Below, piece by piece: positions 57,612-64,000 of a stretch of DNA of 64,000 nucleotides (the first letter of the stretch is position 1; each line of letters opens with the position of its first letter). The position numbers and the translations under genes are program-made. The notes under the pieces are model-generated. The model worked only from the letters and a program-made list of their open reading frames with translations. It had not been told where the DNA came from and searched no databases. Source of the stretch: JBCFAY01 sp038562375 (GTDB lineage Bacteria > Bacillota > Clostridia > Christensenellales > CAG-138); assembly GCA_038562375.1 (NCBI GenBank), contig JBCFAY010000001.1:62001-126000 (forward strand), written 5' to 3'.

Positions 57612-58366
57612 CGGATGTCCCTCCCTTCCCCGGCATTTGGGATGTAGTTCCGCAGCACGTCGTGGCTGCTCCGCAAAATCAGGCACACGGCGATGATAAA
57701 TTTTCTGTTTTTTTCAATGAGCCGTTTCCTGACGCCCGCCGCGGCGGCGAGCTCCACCAACGGGATTTTTTTGCTTTTCATGAGGCATTGGTACAATTCG
57801 TCACGGCCGGCAAGGGTCCTTGCCGTTTCAATGGCCGTCTGCCTGGAATCCTTATGCTTTGGGGAACAGCGGACCAGGTCGCCCAGGGTGATACCGAACT
57901 GCGCCAGCTCTTGGGCGAAGGCTTCGATTTGCTCTTTGATCTCCACTGTTTCCGATTGCCGGATGAAAATTTGCTCATTCTCTTTCACAAGATAGCTTTC
58001 CTGGAAGTTGCCGTCCTCGTCCTCAAAACAGGTGAAGGGATAGACCCTGGCGTCGTTCTTGGTTTTCCGCAGGAAATCAATAGTCCTTCTCCTAATAACA
58101 TATTCGCAGAAGGCCAAAAAATTGGGGTTTTTGCGCTCGTCAAAACAGTCGATCGCCTCGTTAAAGGCCATGAGCCCGACGCTGAATTCCTCGCTGTTCT
58201 CGATTTCGACGTATTTGCCCGTCACCCTTGATACGGTTTTGAGGATAAAGGGCTGGTAGTCCTGGAGGAGCTGCTCCCTAAGCTGGGCGTCGCCGCGCTT
58301 CACCTGCCGCAAGTCGCTGAGCAGGCGCGGGCGGCGCGGATTGCCGAAGATTGGTTTGCCGGGCAA
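57608..58366 (-). CDS. sigI: RNA polymerase sigma factor SigI
   Basis: 252 residues. Sigma-70 region 2 near 20-100 (QDYQPFILKTV, EEFSVGLMAFNEAIDCFD, RRRTIDFLRK) and a SigI-specific C-terminal region with an HTH (LVELAAAAGVRKRLIEKNRKFI). TTG start. It is coupled to its anti-sigma gene rsgI. In Bacillus it answers heat and cell-wall stress; in cellulolytic clostridia, polysaccharides. Confidence 0.92.
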   Translation of the reverse strand: MPGKPIFGNPRRPRLLSDLRQVKRGDAQLREQLLQDYQPFILKTVSRVTGKYVEIENSEEFSVGLMAFNEAIDCFDERKNPNFLAFCEYVIRRRTIDFLRKTKNDARVYPFTCFEDEDGNFQESYLVKENEQIFIRQSETVEIKEQIEAFAQELAQFGITLGDLVRCSPKHKDSRQTAIETARTLAGRDELYQCLMKSKKIPLVELAAAAGVRKRLIEKNRKFIIAVCLILRSSHDVLRNYIPNAGEGRDIR

Positions 58367-58449
58367 TGTCAGCCCCCCTTTCGAGGTTAGGGCAGATACA
58401 AATTTTACTTTGTCATCAGGGCCGCCTTCCCGGCCCCGCAGCAGGAGTC

Positions 58450-58481
58450 TTCGTGGATATAATCGTATTATATATCACGAA
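58450..58481. promoter_or_regulatory. Operator-like palindrome between sigI and the flavodoxin remnant
   Basis: Nested inverted repeats: outer TTCGTG/CACGAA and inner ATATAAT-CGT-ATTATAT, offset by one base; a further TTCGTG occurs at 58489-58494. The AT-rich inner repeat resembles Fur or PerR boxes only loosely. TATAAT boxes occur on both strands here. Confidence 0.45.
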
Positions 58482-58518
58482 TCATAATTTCGTGGAAGGA
58501 TAATTTTAGGAGGAAACC

Positions 58519-58838
58519 ATGAACGTCGGGATCATTGTATACTCTCATACGGGGAACACCCTGTCCGTGGCGCAAAAGCTGGAGCAGGCATTGCGGGACA
58601 GGGGGCACGCGGTGAGCATCACGCGGGTGGAGCCGGTGCAGGAGGACCCGCGGGGCCCGGGCCCGTTCAGTTGAAATCGGCCCCGGACGTGAGCGGCTAT
58701 GACGCCGTCATTTTCGCGTCACCTGTCCAGGCGTTTTCCCTGGCGCCTGTGATGAAGCTGTACCTTTCCAAGTTGCCTAGCCTGGCCGGGAAGAAGGTGA
58801 CAGGCTCAATGGCCGGACACCCATTATCCAGACAGTAA
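58519..58838 (+). pseudogene. Flavodoxin-like pseudogene, frameshifted and truncated
   Basis: GGAGG and ATG begin MNVGIIVYSHTGNTLSVAQK, the FMN phosphate loop of a flavodoxin. After 51 codons a stop (58672) is met; in another frame the text resumes as GYDAVIFASPVQAFSLAPVM, then KLYLSKLPSLAGKKV. The homology ends near 58800. One frameshift plus loss of the 3' half. 58839-58932 is unassigned. Confidence 0.8.
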
Positions 58839-58932
58839 TATTCCCTGCACATTTCATTGATGAAACTGAAATCGATACATAGGTATACTCCAGGTACTCC
58901 AGACAATAGGCGCTGCCGCATACCTTGCAAGT

Positions 58933-60054
58933 TCAATCAAGCTCTTCCGCATGGCGCACAATCTTTAATCCCAATGCGATCGCTTTTTCATACAGCGCCC
59001 TGTTTTTCGCATTCGTTTCGCCGTAGCTTTTCAGGCAGTTGATCACCGCGTCGCACGATTGAAGGCGCGCAGCCGCGATATCGAGCGTCTCGTCGCGTAT
59101 CGCCGTAAATGCGGGGACGCCGATGACCTCCGCGGCAAGATCCAAGGCCAGATGGTAATCGATATCGTTCTCGTGCAGGACCCCCGTCACAAACGGCAAA
59201 CCCATCTTTTGCAGCGCGCGGTATTCCTCGATTCCTGTTCCGCCGCCCGCGATCACAAACACCTTCGGCTCGCCCTGCGGCTTTCGCATCTCGACGCTCC
59301 CGAACAGGGGATTATAGCTTCCGTTCGTCAGATCGTACAGCTCGTGTATGAGCTTTTTTTGGAAGATCTCCTTGGGCGACCCGCAATGCTCGATGTATTC
59401 GCCCTTTACGCACACGACGATGTCCGAAATCTTCTGGGCGAGATCGAGCTCATGCAGCGAGAGTATCACCGCGATATCGCGCGTTTTGGCCATATTCCTC
59501 AATACATCCAAAAATTCAAGCTGATAGCGGATGTCGAGGAAGGACGTCGGCTCATCCAGCACGATGATCTGCGGCTCCTGGCAGATGGCGCGCGCGAGCA
59601 GCACCCTTTGCCGCTGCCCGTCGCTGATCTGGGTAAAGTCCCTGTCGCGCAGGCTGAAGATGTCGACGAGCTCCATCGCTTCCCGGACCTTCCCTTTATC
59701 CCTTTCGGAGAGGATTCCGAGCCTGCCGGTATAGGGGTATCGGCCGGTCGCGACCACGTCCTCGCAGGTCATCAGCTCCGTCCTGAGTTTTTCGGTCAGC
59801 ACGACGGCGATCTTATAGGACAGGTCCTTATTCGTCATATCGTCGATCGGGCGGTTGTCGATATAGACCGTGCCGTAGATGCTCTTTAAATGCTTCGTGA
59901 TGCTCTTTAATATCGTGGTTTTGCCGGATCCGTTCGGTCCGATCAGCGTCAGGATCTGTCCTTTGTTCAGCTCTATCCGGATGTTTTTGATCAAAGGCTT
60001 CCCGTCGTAGCCGACGGCCAGTTGATCCGTATAAAAATAGTATTGCTCCTTCAT
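58933..60054 (-). CDS. Fe3+-siderophore/tetrapyrrole ABC transporter ATPase with C-terminal extension
   Basis: 373 residues. ABC domain 6-235: Walker A GPNGSGKT, signature SDGQRQRVLLA, Walker B IIVLDEPTS. The remaining 110 residues form a separate domain with VFVIAGGGTGIEEYRALQKM and GVLHENDIDYHLALDLAAEV, Rossmann-like by pattern, not present in standard FecE/BtuD. The ATG at 60054 is three bases after the permease stop; the frame to 60489 is a shadow. Works with the next two genes. Confidence 0.88.
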   Translation of the reverse strand: MKEQYYFYTDQLAVGYDGKPLIKNIRIELNKGQILTLIGPNGSGKTTILKSITKHLKSIYGTVYIDNRPIDDMTNKDLSYKIAVVLTEKLRTELMTCEDVVATGRYPYTGRLGILSERDKGKVREAMELVDIFSLRDRDFTQISDGQRQRVLLARAICQEPQIIVLDEPTSFLDIRYQLEFLDVLRNMAKTRDIAVILSLHELDLAQKISDIVVCVKGEYIEHCGSPKEIFQKKLIHELYDLTNGSYNPLFGSVEMRKPQGEPKVFVIAGGGTGIEEYRALQKMGLPFVTGVLHENDIDYHLALDLAAEVIGVPAFTAIRDETLDIAAARLQSCDAVINCLKSYGETNAKNRALYEKAIALGLKIVRHAEELD

Positions 60055-60056
60055 GA

Positions 60057-61076
60057 TCAACTCTTCTTCCGCCTTCTGACCATAATATAGATCACCACCG
60101 GCGCGCCGAACACCGCCGTAACCGAGCTGATGCTCAATTCCGTCGGCGCGAAGACCGTCCTCGCGATCAAATCGCACCCGAGGCAGAAGATCGCGCCTCC
60201 CAAAAAGCACGCCGGTATCACGGTGATGGGCTTCGCAGTCTTCAGCAACGCCTTCATCAAATGCGGCACCGCGATGCCGACGAACGAGATCGGACCGGCA
60301 AATGCCGTGACGCAGGCGGACAGCATGCTTGAAAGCAGTATGAGCATCACCCGAAACGATTTGATGTTGACGCCCATGTTCTGCGCGTAGCTTTCCCCGA
60401 GCTGATAAGCGCCGATGGGCTTGGACATAAAAAACACGATTGTGGACGTAAGGAGCACCACCGCCGCCATGACGCCGATATCGTCCCATGCGATCCCGGA
60501 GAAGCTGCCAAGGGACCAGTTGTGCAGATTGACGATGTTCGCGTCGTCGGCGAACGTGATGAGAAAGTCCGTAACGGCGGAGCAGATATAGCCGATCATG
60601 ACGCCGCTGACGATAAGCATGGACGTCCGGTGCATCCTTCCCGCCACCAGCAGCACGAAGCCCGTGGAGAGCATCGCGCCGATGAACGCCGCAAGGATCA
60701 AAACCAACGAGCTGACCGCATGGTATTTCCCGAGCACCGTCACCATCACGACGGCGACCGTCAACTTCGCGCCCGACGAAATTCCCAGCACATACGGCCC
60801 GGCGATGGGATTGTTGAAAAAAGTCTGCAGCAAAAACCCGGCGAGCGCCAGCGCGCCGCCGAGTATCAGGCCCGCGATCAGCCTTGGAAGGCGGATCAGC
60901 CAGATGACGCTGTGATTCGTCGAACCTCCGCCGCGTTCGACGATCGCTTTCCAGATATCGTCAAGCGCGACGTTGAAACTGCCGATGCTGATATTCAGAA
61001 GGATCAGTACCAGCAACAGCGCGATCAATATGGCAAACGCGATCACAATCCTCGATCGCCGATTTTCCTTCTCCAT
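60057..61076 (-). CDS. FecCD-family ABC transporter permease
   Basis: 339 residues with about nine membrane segments. FecCD signatures RLPRLIAGLILGGALALAG, NPIAGPYVLGISSGAKL and AGPISFVGIAVPHL. One permease gene only, so it should act as a homodimer. It imports iron-siderophore, haem or cobamides; the context favours a tetrapyrrole. Confidence 0.94.
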   Translation of the reverse strand: MEKENRRSRIVIAFAILIALLLVLILLNISIGSFNVALDDIWKAIVERGGGSTNHSVIWLIRLPRLIAGLILGGALALAGFLLQTFFNNPIAGPYVLGISSGAKLTVAVVMVTVLGKYHAVSSLVLILAAFIGAMLSTGFVLLVAGRMHRTSMLIVSGVMIGYICSAVTDFLITFADDANIVNLHNWSLGSFSGIAWDDIGVMAAVVLLTSTIVFFMSKPIGAYQLGESYAQNMGVNIKSFRVMLILLSSMLSACVTAFAGPISFVGIAVPHLMKALLKTAKPITVIPACFLGGAIFCLGCDLIARTVFAPTELSISSVTAVFGAPVVIYIMVRRRKKS

Positions 61077-61109
61077 TGAGTCCTTTGCTCCCGTACCGTA
61101 TCCGCCGTG

Positions 61110-62279
61110 TTATCGCAGCTTAAACATGAAGTTCAGTTCCGTCAGCTCATCGCCCGCCACCAGCATTTGATGGATATCCGAAATCATTAATCCAAGCTGC
61201 GTCGTTTCCTGAAACAGGTTTTTGCCGGTGCACCATACGTTTTTGTTCTTGACCGCCTTGAAGTCCGCGAGAAGCTTGTTTTTCCCCATCAGCTCCTCCA
61301 GGGAGGAAACGCCGCCGTCGATCGCGCTGTTATAGATGATGTAATCCGCGTCCTTGGCCTTGGCGTAGAATTCCTCCATCTCGAGCGTAACGGTGGAGGT
61401 CGCCGTGTCGGGATCGCCCAAATCGTCAAAGATGTATTTGCCTCCGGCAAGCTCGATCATCTTTGTCACATAATCCCCGGATTTTCTGGCGATTGCCGAA
61501 CCCGAGGAGCTGATGTAAAAGAACGCGACGGTCTTGCCCGTGCTTTCAAGGCCCGATACCGAATCCATATAGGCGACCTGCTCGTCGAATATGCGCTCGG
61601 CAAGATCCTCCTTGCCCATCAAAACCGCATAGAGCTTGATCCACTCGGTGCGTCCGAGCGGATGCTTCTCGTAGCTCGACTGCTCGACGAGCACGGGGAT
61701 GCCGAGCTCCTCCAGCTTTTCCTTGATCTCGGGCGTATGGCTGATCATCGTGGATTCTATCGCGAGTTTGCAGCCTCTCGCCAATATCAACTCGAAATCC
61801 GGCTTGCTGTATTTCCCGGCATATACGATATCGCCTCTTTCCATGGCCGCCTTGGCGTTTTTTACATACCAGCCGTCGGTATCCGTGCCGGACATGGAGA
61901 TATGGTCCAGGGAACCCAGCGCGTCGAACAGGCACATGGCGGAGGTGGCGACCAAATAAATATCGTCGATCGGCTGTTTGAGTATCACGATGTCCCCGTC
62001 GATCCCCTCGGGCGCTTCCAATCCCTCGGGAACGACCAAGAACCGGCTCCCGTCCGATATCGAAATGAGCGCATACCCGCCCCTGTAATAGTCCACGCTG
62101 AAATTTTGAGCATACTTGAGCTGCATGCTCGATTCTTTTTCCCAGCCGTTGCCGAGGCCCGTTTGCCCCGCCGCGCCTGCCGGGGGCATGGCGCCGGAGC
62201 ATCCCGAAAACAGCGAGAGAATCAGCAGGATGCAAATCAACAGGACCGCGCGCTTTGTTCGCATAGGCTCAGGCCTCAT
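61110..62279 (-). CDS. Substrate-binding lipoprotein of the ABC transporter (FecB/BtuF type)
   Basis: 389 residues. Lipobox LFSGC near residue 27; periplasmic-binding fold with ILARGCKLAIESTMISHTPE, LEELGIPVLVEQSSYEKHPLGRTEW (split here for length), and MIELAGGKYIFDDLGD. ATG at 62279 overlaps the preceding gene, with GGAG eight bases upstream. Captures the ligand for the permease. Confidence 0.9.
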   Translation of the reverse strand: MRPEPMRTKRAVLLICILLILSLFSGCSGAMPPAGAAGQTGLGNGWEKESSMQLKYAQNFSVDYYRGGYALISISDGSRFLVVPEGLEAPEGIDGDIVILKQPIDDIYLVATSAMCLFDALGSLDHISMSGTDTDGWYVKNAKAAMERGDIVYAGKYSKPDFELILARGCKLAIESTMISHTPEIKEKLEELGIPVLVEQSSYEKHPLGRTEWIKLYAVLMGKEDLAERIFDEQVAYMDSVSGLESTGKTVAFFYISSSGSAIARKSGDYVTKMIELAGGKYIFDDLGDPDTATSTVTLEMEEFYAKAKDADYIIYNSAIDGGVSSLEELMGKNKLLADFKAVKNKNVWCTGKNLFQETTQLGLMISDIHQMLVAGDELTELNFMFKLR

Positions 62280-62781
62280 CTGCGGATCTCCGTTTGAGTT
62301 TGCGTTTCGGCAGTATGACGGCAAACACGATCGCGGCCAAAATCAAGGCCGCCGCTATTGCGAGGATCACGCCGGTTGCATTGCCCCCCGCTTCTTTTAA
62401 CGTCGAAGAGTCGAAGCGCAATGTGTAGTCGATCACATGGGGCTCGCTCATCGCGGTGGTCTCGGCGCTGATGTTCACCTCCTCGTCAAGGCACGAAACG
62501 GGGATTTCAAACGTCGAGTTGCCCTCGGTGTTGACGGGATAATAATACGTCCCATCCACGAGCATAAAATCGTAGTGCGGGCTGCTCCATATAATTCGGG
62601 CTGTCATTGCACCGTCCGCAACGGTCATTTCCGCGGGAGAAGCAATGCTGGCCCGACCGGAACCGCCGGAGAGCGTCACCTCGACGGTGTATTGCCCGTC
62701 CCGCGGCGCACCATCCGCCGGAGCGCAGGCGGAGAGCGCCAGAAGCAGCAGTATAAGCGGGAAGGCCAGAAACTTTTTCAT
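62269..62781 (-). CDS. NEAT-like lipoprotein with C-terminal membrane anchor
   Basis: 170 residues. Signal and lipobox ALSAC (Cys 19); a beta-rich domain (about 28-128) with DGQYTVEVTLSGG, MLVDGTYYYPVN and HVIDYTLRFDS; a membrane segment (about 138-158) and a basic tail. The pattern resembles NEAT haem-binding domains, but only one Tyr of the usual YxxxY is present. The same domain forms the C-terminus of the cobaltochelatase next door. Likely a surface tetrapyrrole-binding partner. Confidence 0.7.
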   Translation of the reverse strand: MKKFLAFPLILLLLALSACAPADGAPRDGQYTVEVTLSGGSGRASIASPAEMTVADGAMTARIIWSSPHYDFMLVDGTYYYPVNTEGNSTFEIPVSCLDEEVNISAETTAMSEPHVIDYTLRFDSSTLKEAGGNATGVILAIAAALILAAIVFAVILPKRKLKRRSADEA

Positions 62782-62802
62782 AAAGGATCCTCTCTAAAGG
62801 CG

Positions 62803-62845
62803 CAAGTTCTGTATGCGCGGCCTTCTGCCGCGCATACAGAACTTG
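62803..62845. repeat. Perfect 19-bp hairpin between chelatase and lipoprotein genes
   Basis: CAAGTTCTGTATGCGCGGC and its exact complement around a CTTCT loop. No T-run follows on the minus strand, so it looks like an mRNA processing or stabilising stem, or a REP-like palindrome, rather than a terminator. Confidence 0.75.
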
Positions 62846-62859
62846 TCAAGCGTTTTGTG

Positions 62860-64000
62860 TTATTCGGCCGGGACGGGATTGGACACCGAGACCGTATGGT
62901 CGTACCACGTTCCCTTTGTCCCCACAAGCGCTACGGCGAATCCTTGATCAATAGCAGGGACCGGAATATCGAAACCGTACACTTCCTCTGTTGTCCCGTC
63001 GCTGTAGGTGATGCTGTCTATGGTAGGCTCCAGCAGCGCGGCTCCATCCTTCTGCGCGGCTTCCGCGGTACCAACAAACAGGTTGACGATGTTCTTTGAC
63101 GCCAGGCTGACGTGAATGGTCATCTTTCCGCCCTCCACTGTCAGAACGCCCTTGCCTTCATTGGCTTCATTCACATGGAACATACTGCTGTCAGTGATAA
63201 AGTCCGCGCTGTAAACGCCGTCGGCAAGCCCCGCGTCCGATTTGATTACTGCCGCGGCGTGCGCGACATAGATCTGCTGGATGTCGGCTATCCTGCCGAG
63301 ACCTGCGATCTGGCAGTCGATGCTTTCAAAATATTTGGAAGCGGTGAACTGGCTCTTCCAGGAATCGGCGTCATCGCCAGCCATATCATTGTTGGCATGG
63401 TCGCCGGCCACCACCATCAGCGGGCGGAGGATCACCTTCGTAAAGCCAGCCGAGTGGACCGCCTCGATCACTGCCTCACAGGCGGTATCCTCCGGCTCGC
63501 CTTCCACGGTGCCGATAAACACGTTCGCATAGCCCAGTGCCTGCATCTGCGCCTGCATCTGACTGTAGCTCACTTTGGCCGTGTGAGAGGTGCCGTGTCC
63601 CATGAATACGAACGCGACGCCGTCCGCCGCGGCCGCTTCCAGGCTTTTATACCCGGACGTGGTCACAGCCTCAGCCGTGATGGCCACGGCAACGCTTTCC
63701 TTATCCGCGTTGATGACCGTTGCGTCGGAACCGACCTCGCCCAGCAGCGGCTCGGAAACCGCTATGGATTCGAACCGATCCCGATATTTGTCCAGCGCCG
63801 CGATCAACTCGTCATACTCAGCGCCGTGCATCAAATGGGTGGGCTGTACCACGAGGTTCTTGACGCCGCCCTTGACCGCGCGCTCCAGCGCCTGCTGTAC
63901 GTTATCGATCATCTCGCCGTCACGGGCCTGAACGTGGTTGATGATGATCTGGGCGGTAAAGGCTCTTCTTACCGACCAGTCCGGATAAGCTTCCTGCAAC
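62860..64000 (-). CDS. CbiK-like cobaltochelatase fused to a NEAT-like domain, N-terminus missing
   Basis: 379 residues in view, the N-terminus lying beyond the window. The chelatase part (1-255) has FMGHGTSH (His 135) and LRPLMVVAGDHANNDMAGDD (His 201), the two metal-site histidines of CbiK. After IYVAHAAAVI a further 120 residues (from DGVYSADF) match the adjacent lipoprotein's domain, ending WYDHTVSVSN. CbiK inserts Co2+ into sirohydrochlorin; periplasmic relatives bind haem. Fusion to an exported-type domain suggests that this one works outside the cell. Confidence 0.82.
   Translation of the reverse strand, partial: LQEAYPDWSVRRAFTAQIIINHVQARDGEMIDNVQQALERAVKGGVKNLVVQPTHLMHGAEYDELIAALDKYRDRFESIAVSEPLLGEVGSDATVINADKESVAVAITAEAVTTSGYKSLEAAAADGVAFVFMGHGTSHTAKVSYSQMQAQMQALGYANVFIGTVEGEPEDTACEAVIEAVHSAGFTKVILRPLMVVAGDHANNDMAGDDADSWKSQFTASKYFESIDCQIAGLGRIADIQQIYVAHAAAVIKSDAGLADGVYSADFITDSSMFHVNEANEGKGVLTVEGGKMTIHVSLASKNIVNLFVGTAEAAQKDGAALLEPTIDSITYSDGTTEEVYGFDIPVPAIDQGFAVALVGTKGTWYDHTVSVSNPVPAE

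Noticed and set aside
58697..58936. 79-residue minus-strand frame with several cysteines after the ABC ATPase
   Set aside because: Half of it is the antisense of the flavodoxin remnant; the rest has no recognisable motif or ribosome binding site. Left unassigned.

Overview
The window looks like chromosomal DNA from a GC-rich member of the Clostridia (Firmicutes). Supporting genes are a PolC-type replicative polymerase, IreB, a DUF1292 protein, YlxR/YlxQ beside nusA, a T-box on hisS, a SigI/RsgI pair and, most tellingly, a SCIFF peptide with its radical-SAM maturase, which is a clostridial signature. The genus cannot be told from the sequence alone. Almost every gene lies on the minus strand; only bioY, a tRNA-Leu, a flavodoxin remnant and a tiny ORF are on plus.

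Layout in the direction of transcription (right to left). 64.0-58.9 kb: a metal/tetrapyrrole uptake locus with a cobaltochelatase-like protein fused to a NEAT-like domain, a lipoprotein with the same domain, and a FecBCD-type ABC transporter. 58.8-54.2 kb: a scarred accessory stretch with a broken flavodoxin gene, sigI-rsgI, a secreted three-repeat protein with a SigI-like promoter, a tyrosine-integrase stub and tRNA-Leu. 54.2-49.2 kb: two envelope lipoproteins, bioY with a BirA-like operator, an aminoacyl/peptidyl-transfer-like DUF2156 protein, an Eis-like acetyltransferase and yajC. 49.1-35.4 kb: TIGR04086-like membrane protein, SCIFF and its maturase, recJ, apt, rel, dtd, a metallo-hydrolase, hemZ, T-box-controlled hisS-aspS, and trxA. 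35.3-29.1 kb: glyA, iscR-iscS-iscU, ireB-ruvX-DUF1292, rpsB. 29-1 kb: the classical translation/isoprenoid/replication cluster tsf, pyrH, frr, uppS, cdsA, dxr, rseP, ispG, polC, then degV, then rimP-nusA-ylxR-ylxQ-infB-rbfA-nrnA-truB-ribF, rpsO, pnp, ylxY and an M16 peptidase.

The housekeeping order is conserved, so departures stand out. A sulP transporter flanked by two inverted copies of a MITE-like repeat separates pyrH from frr. Three further, mutually different palindromic intergenic elements lie between rpsB and tsf, between tsf and pyrH, and upstream of ireB. secD/secF are absent between scfB and recJ, where they usually lie. PolC keeps its polymerase and PHP signatures, but the proofreading exonuclease domain has lost its catalytic motifs. 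IF2 carries eighteen near-identical 10-residue repeats.

The best candidate for an undescribed system is the right-hand locus: an apparently exported chelatase fused to a NEAT-like domain, feeding an ABC importer whose ATPase carries an unexplained C-terminal domain. The SigI/RsgI/three-repeat secreted protein module is second.
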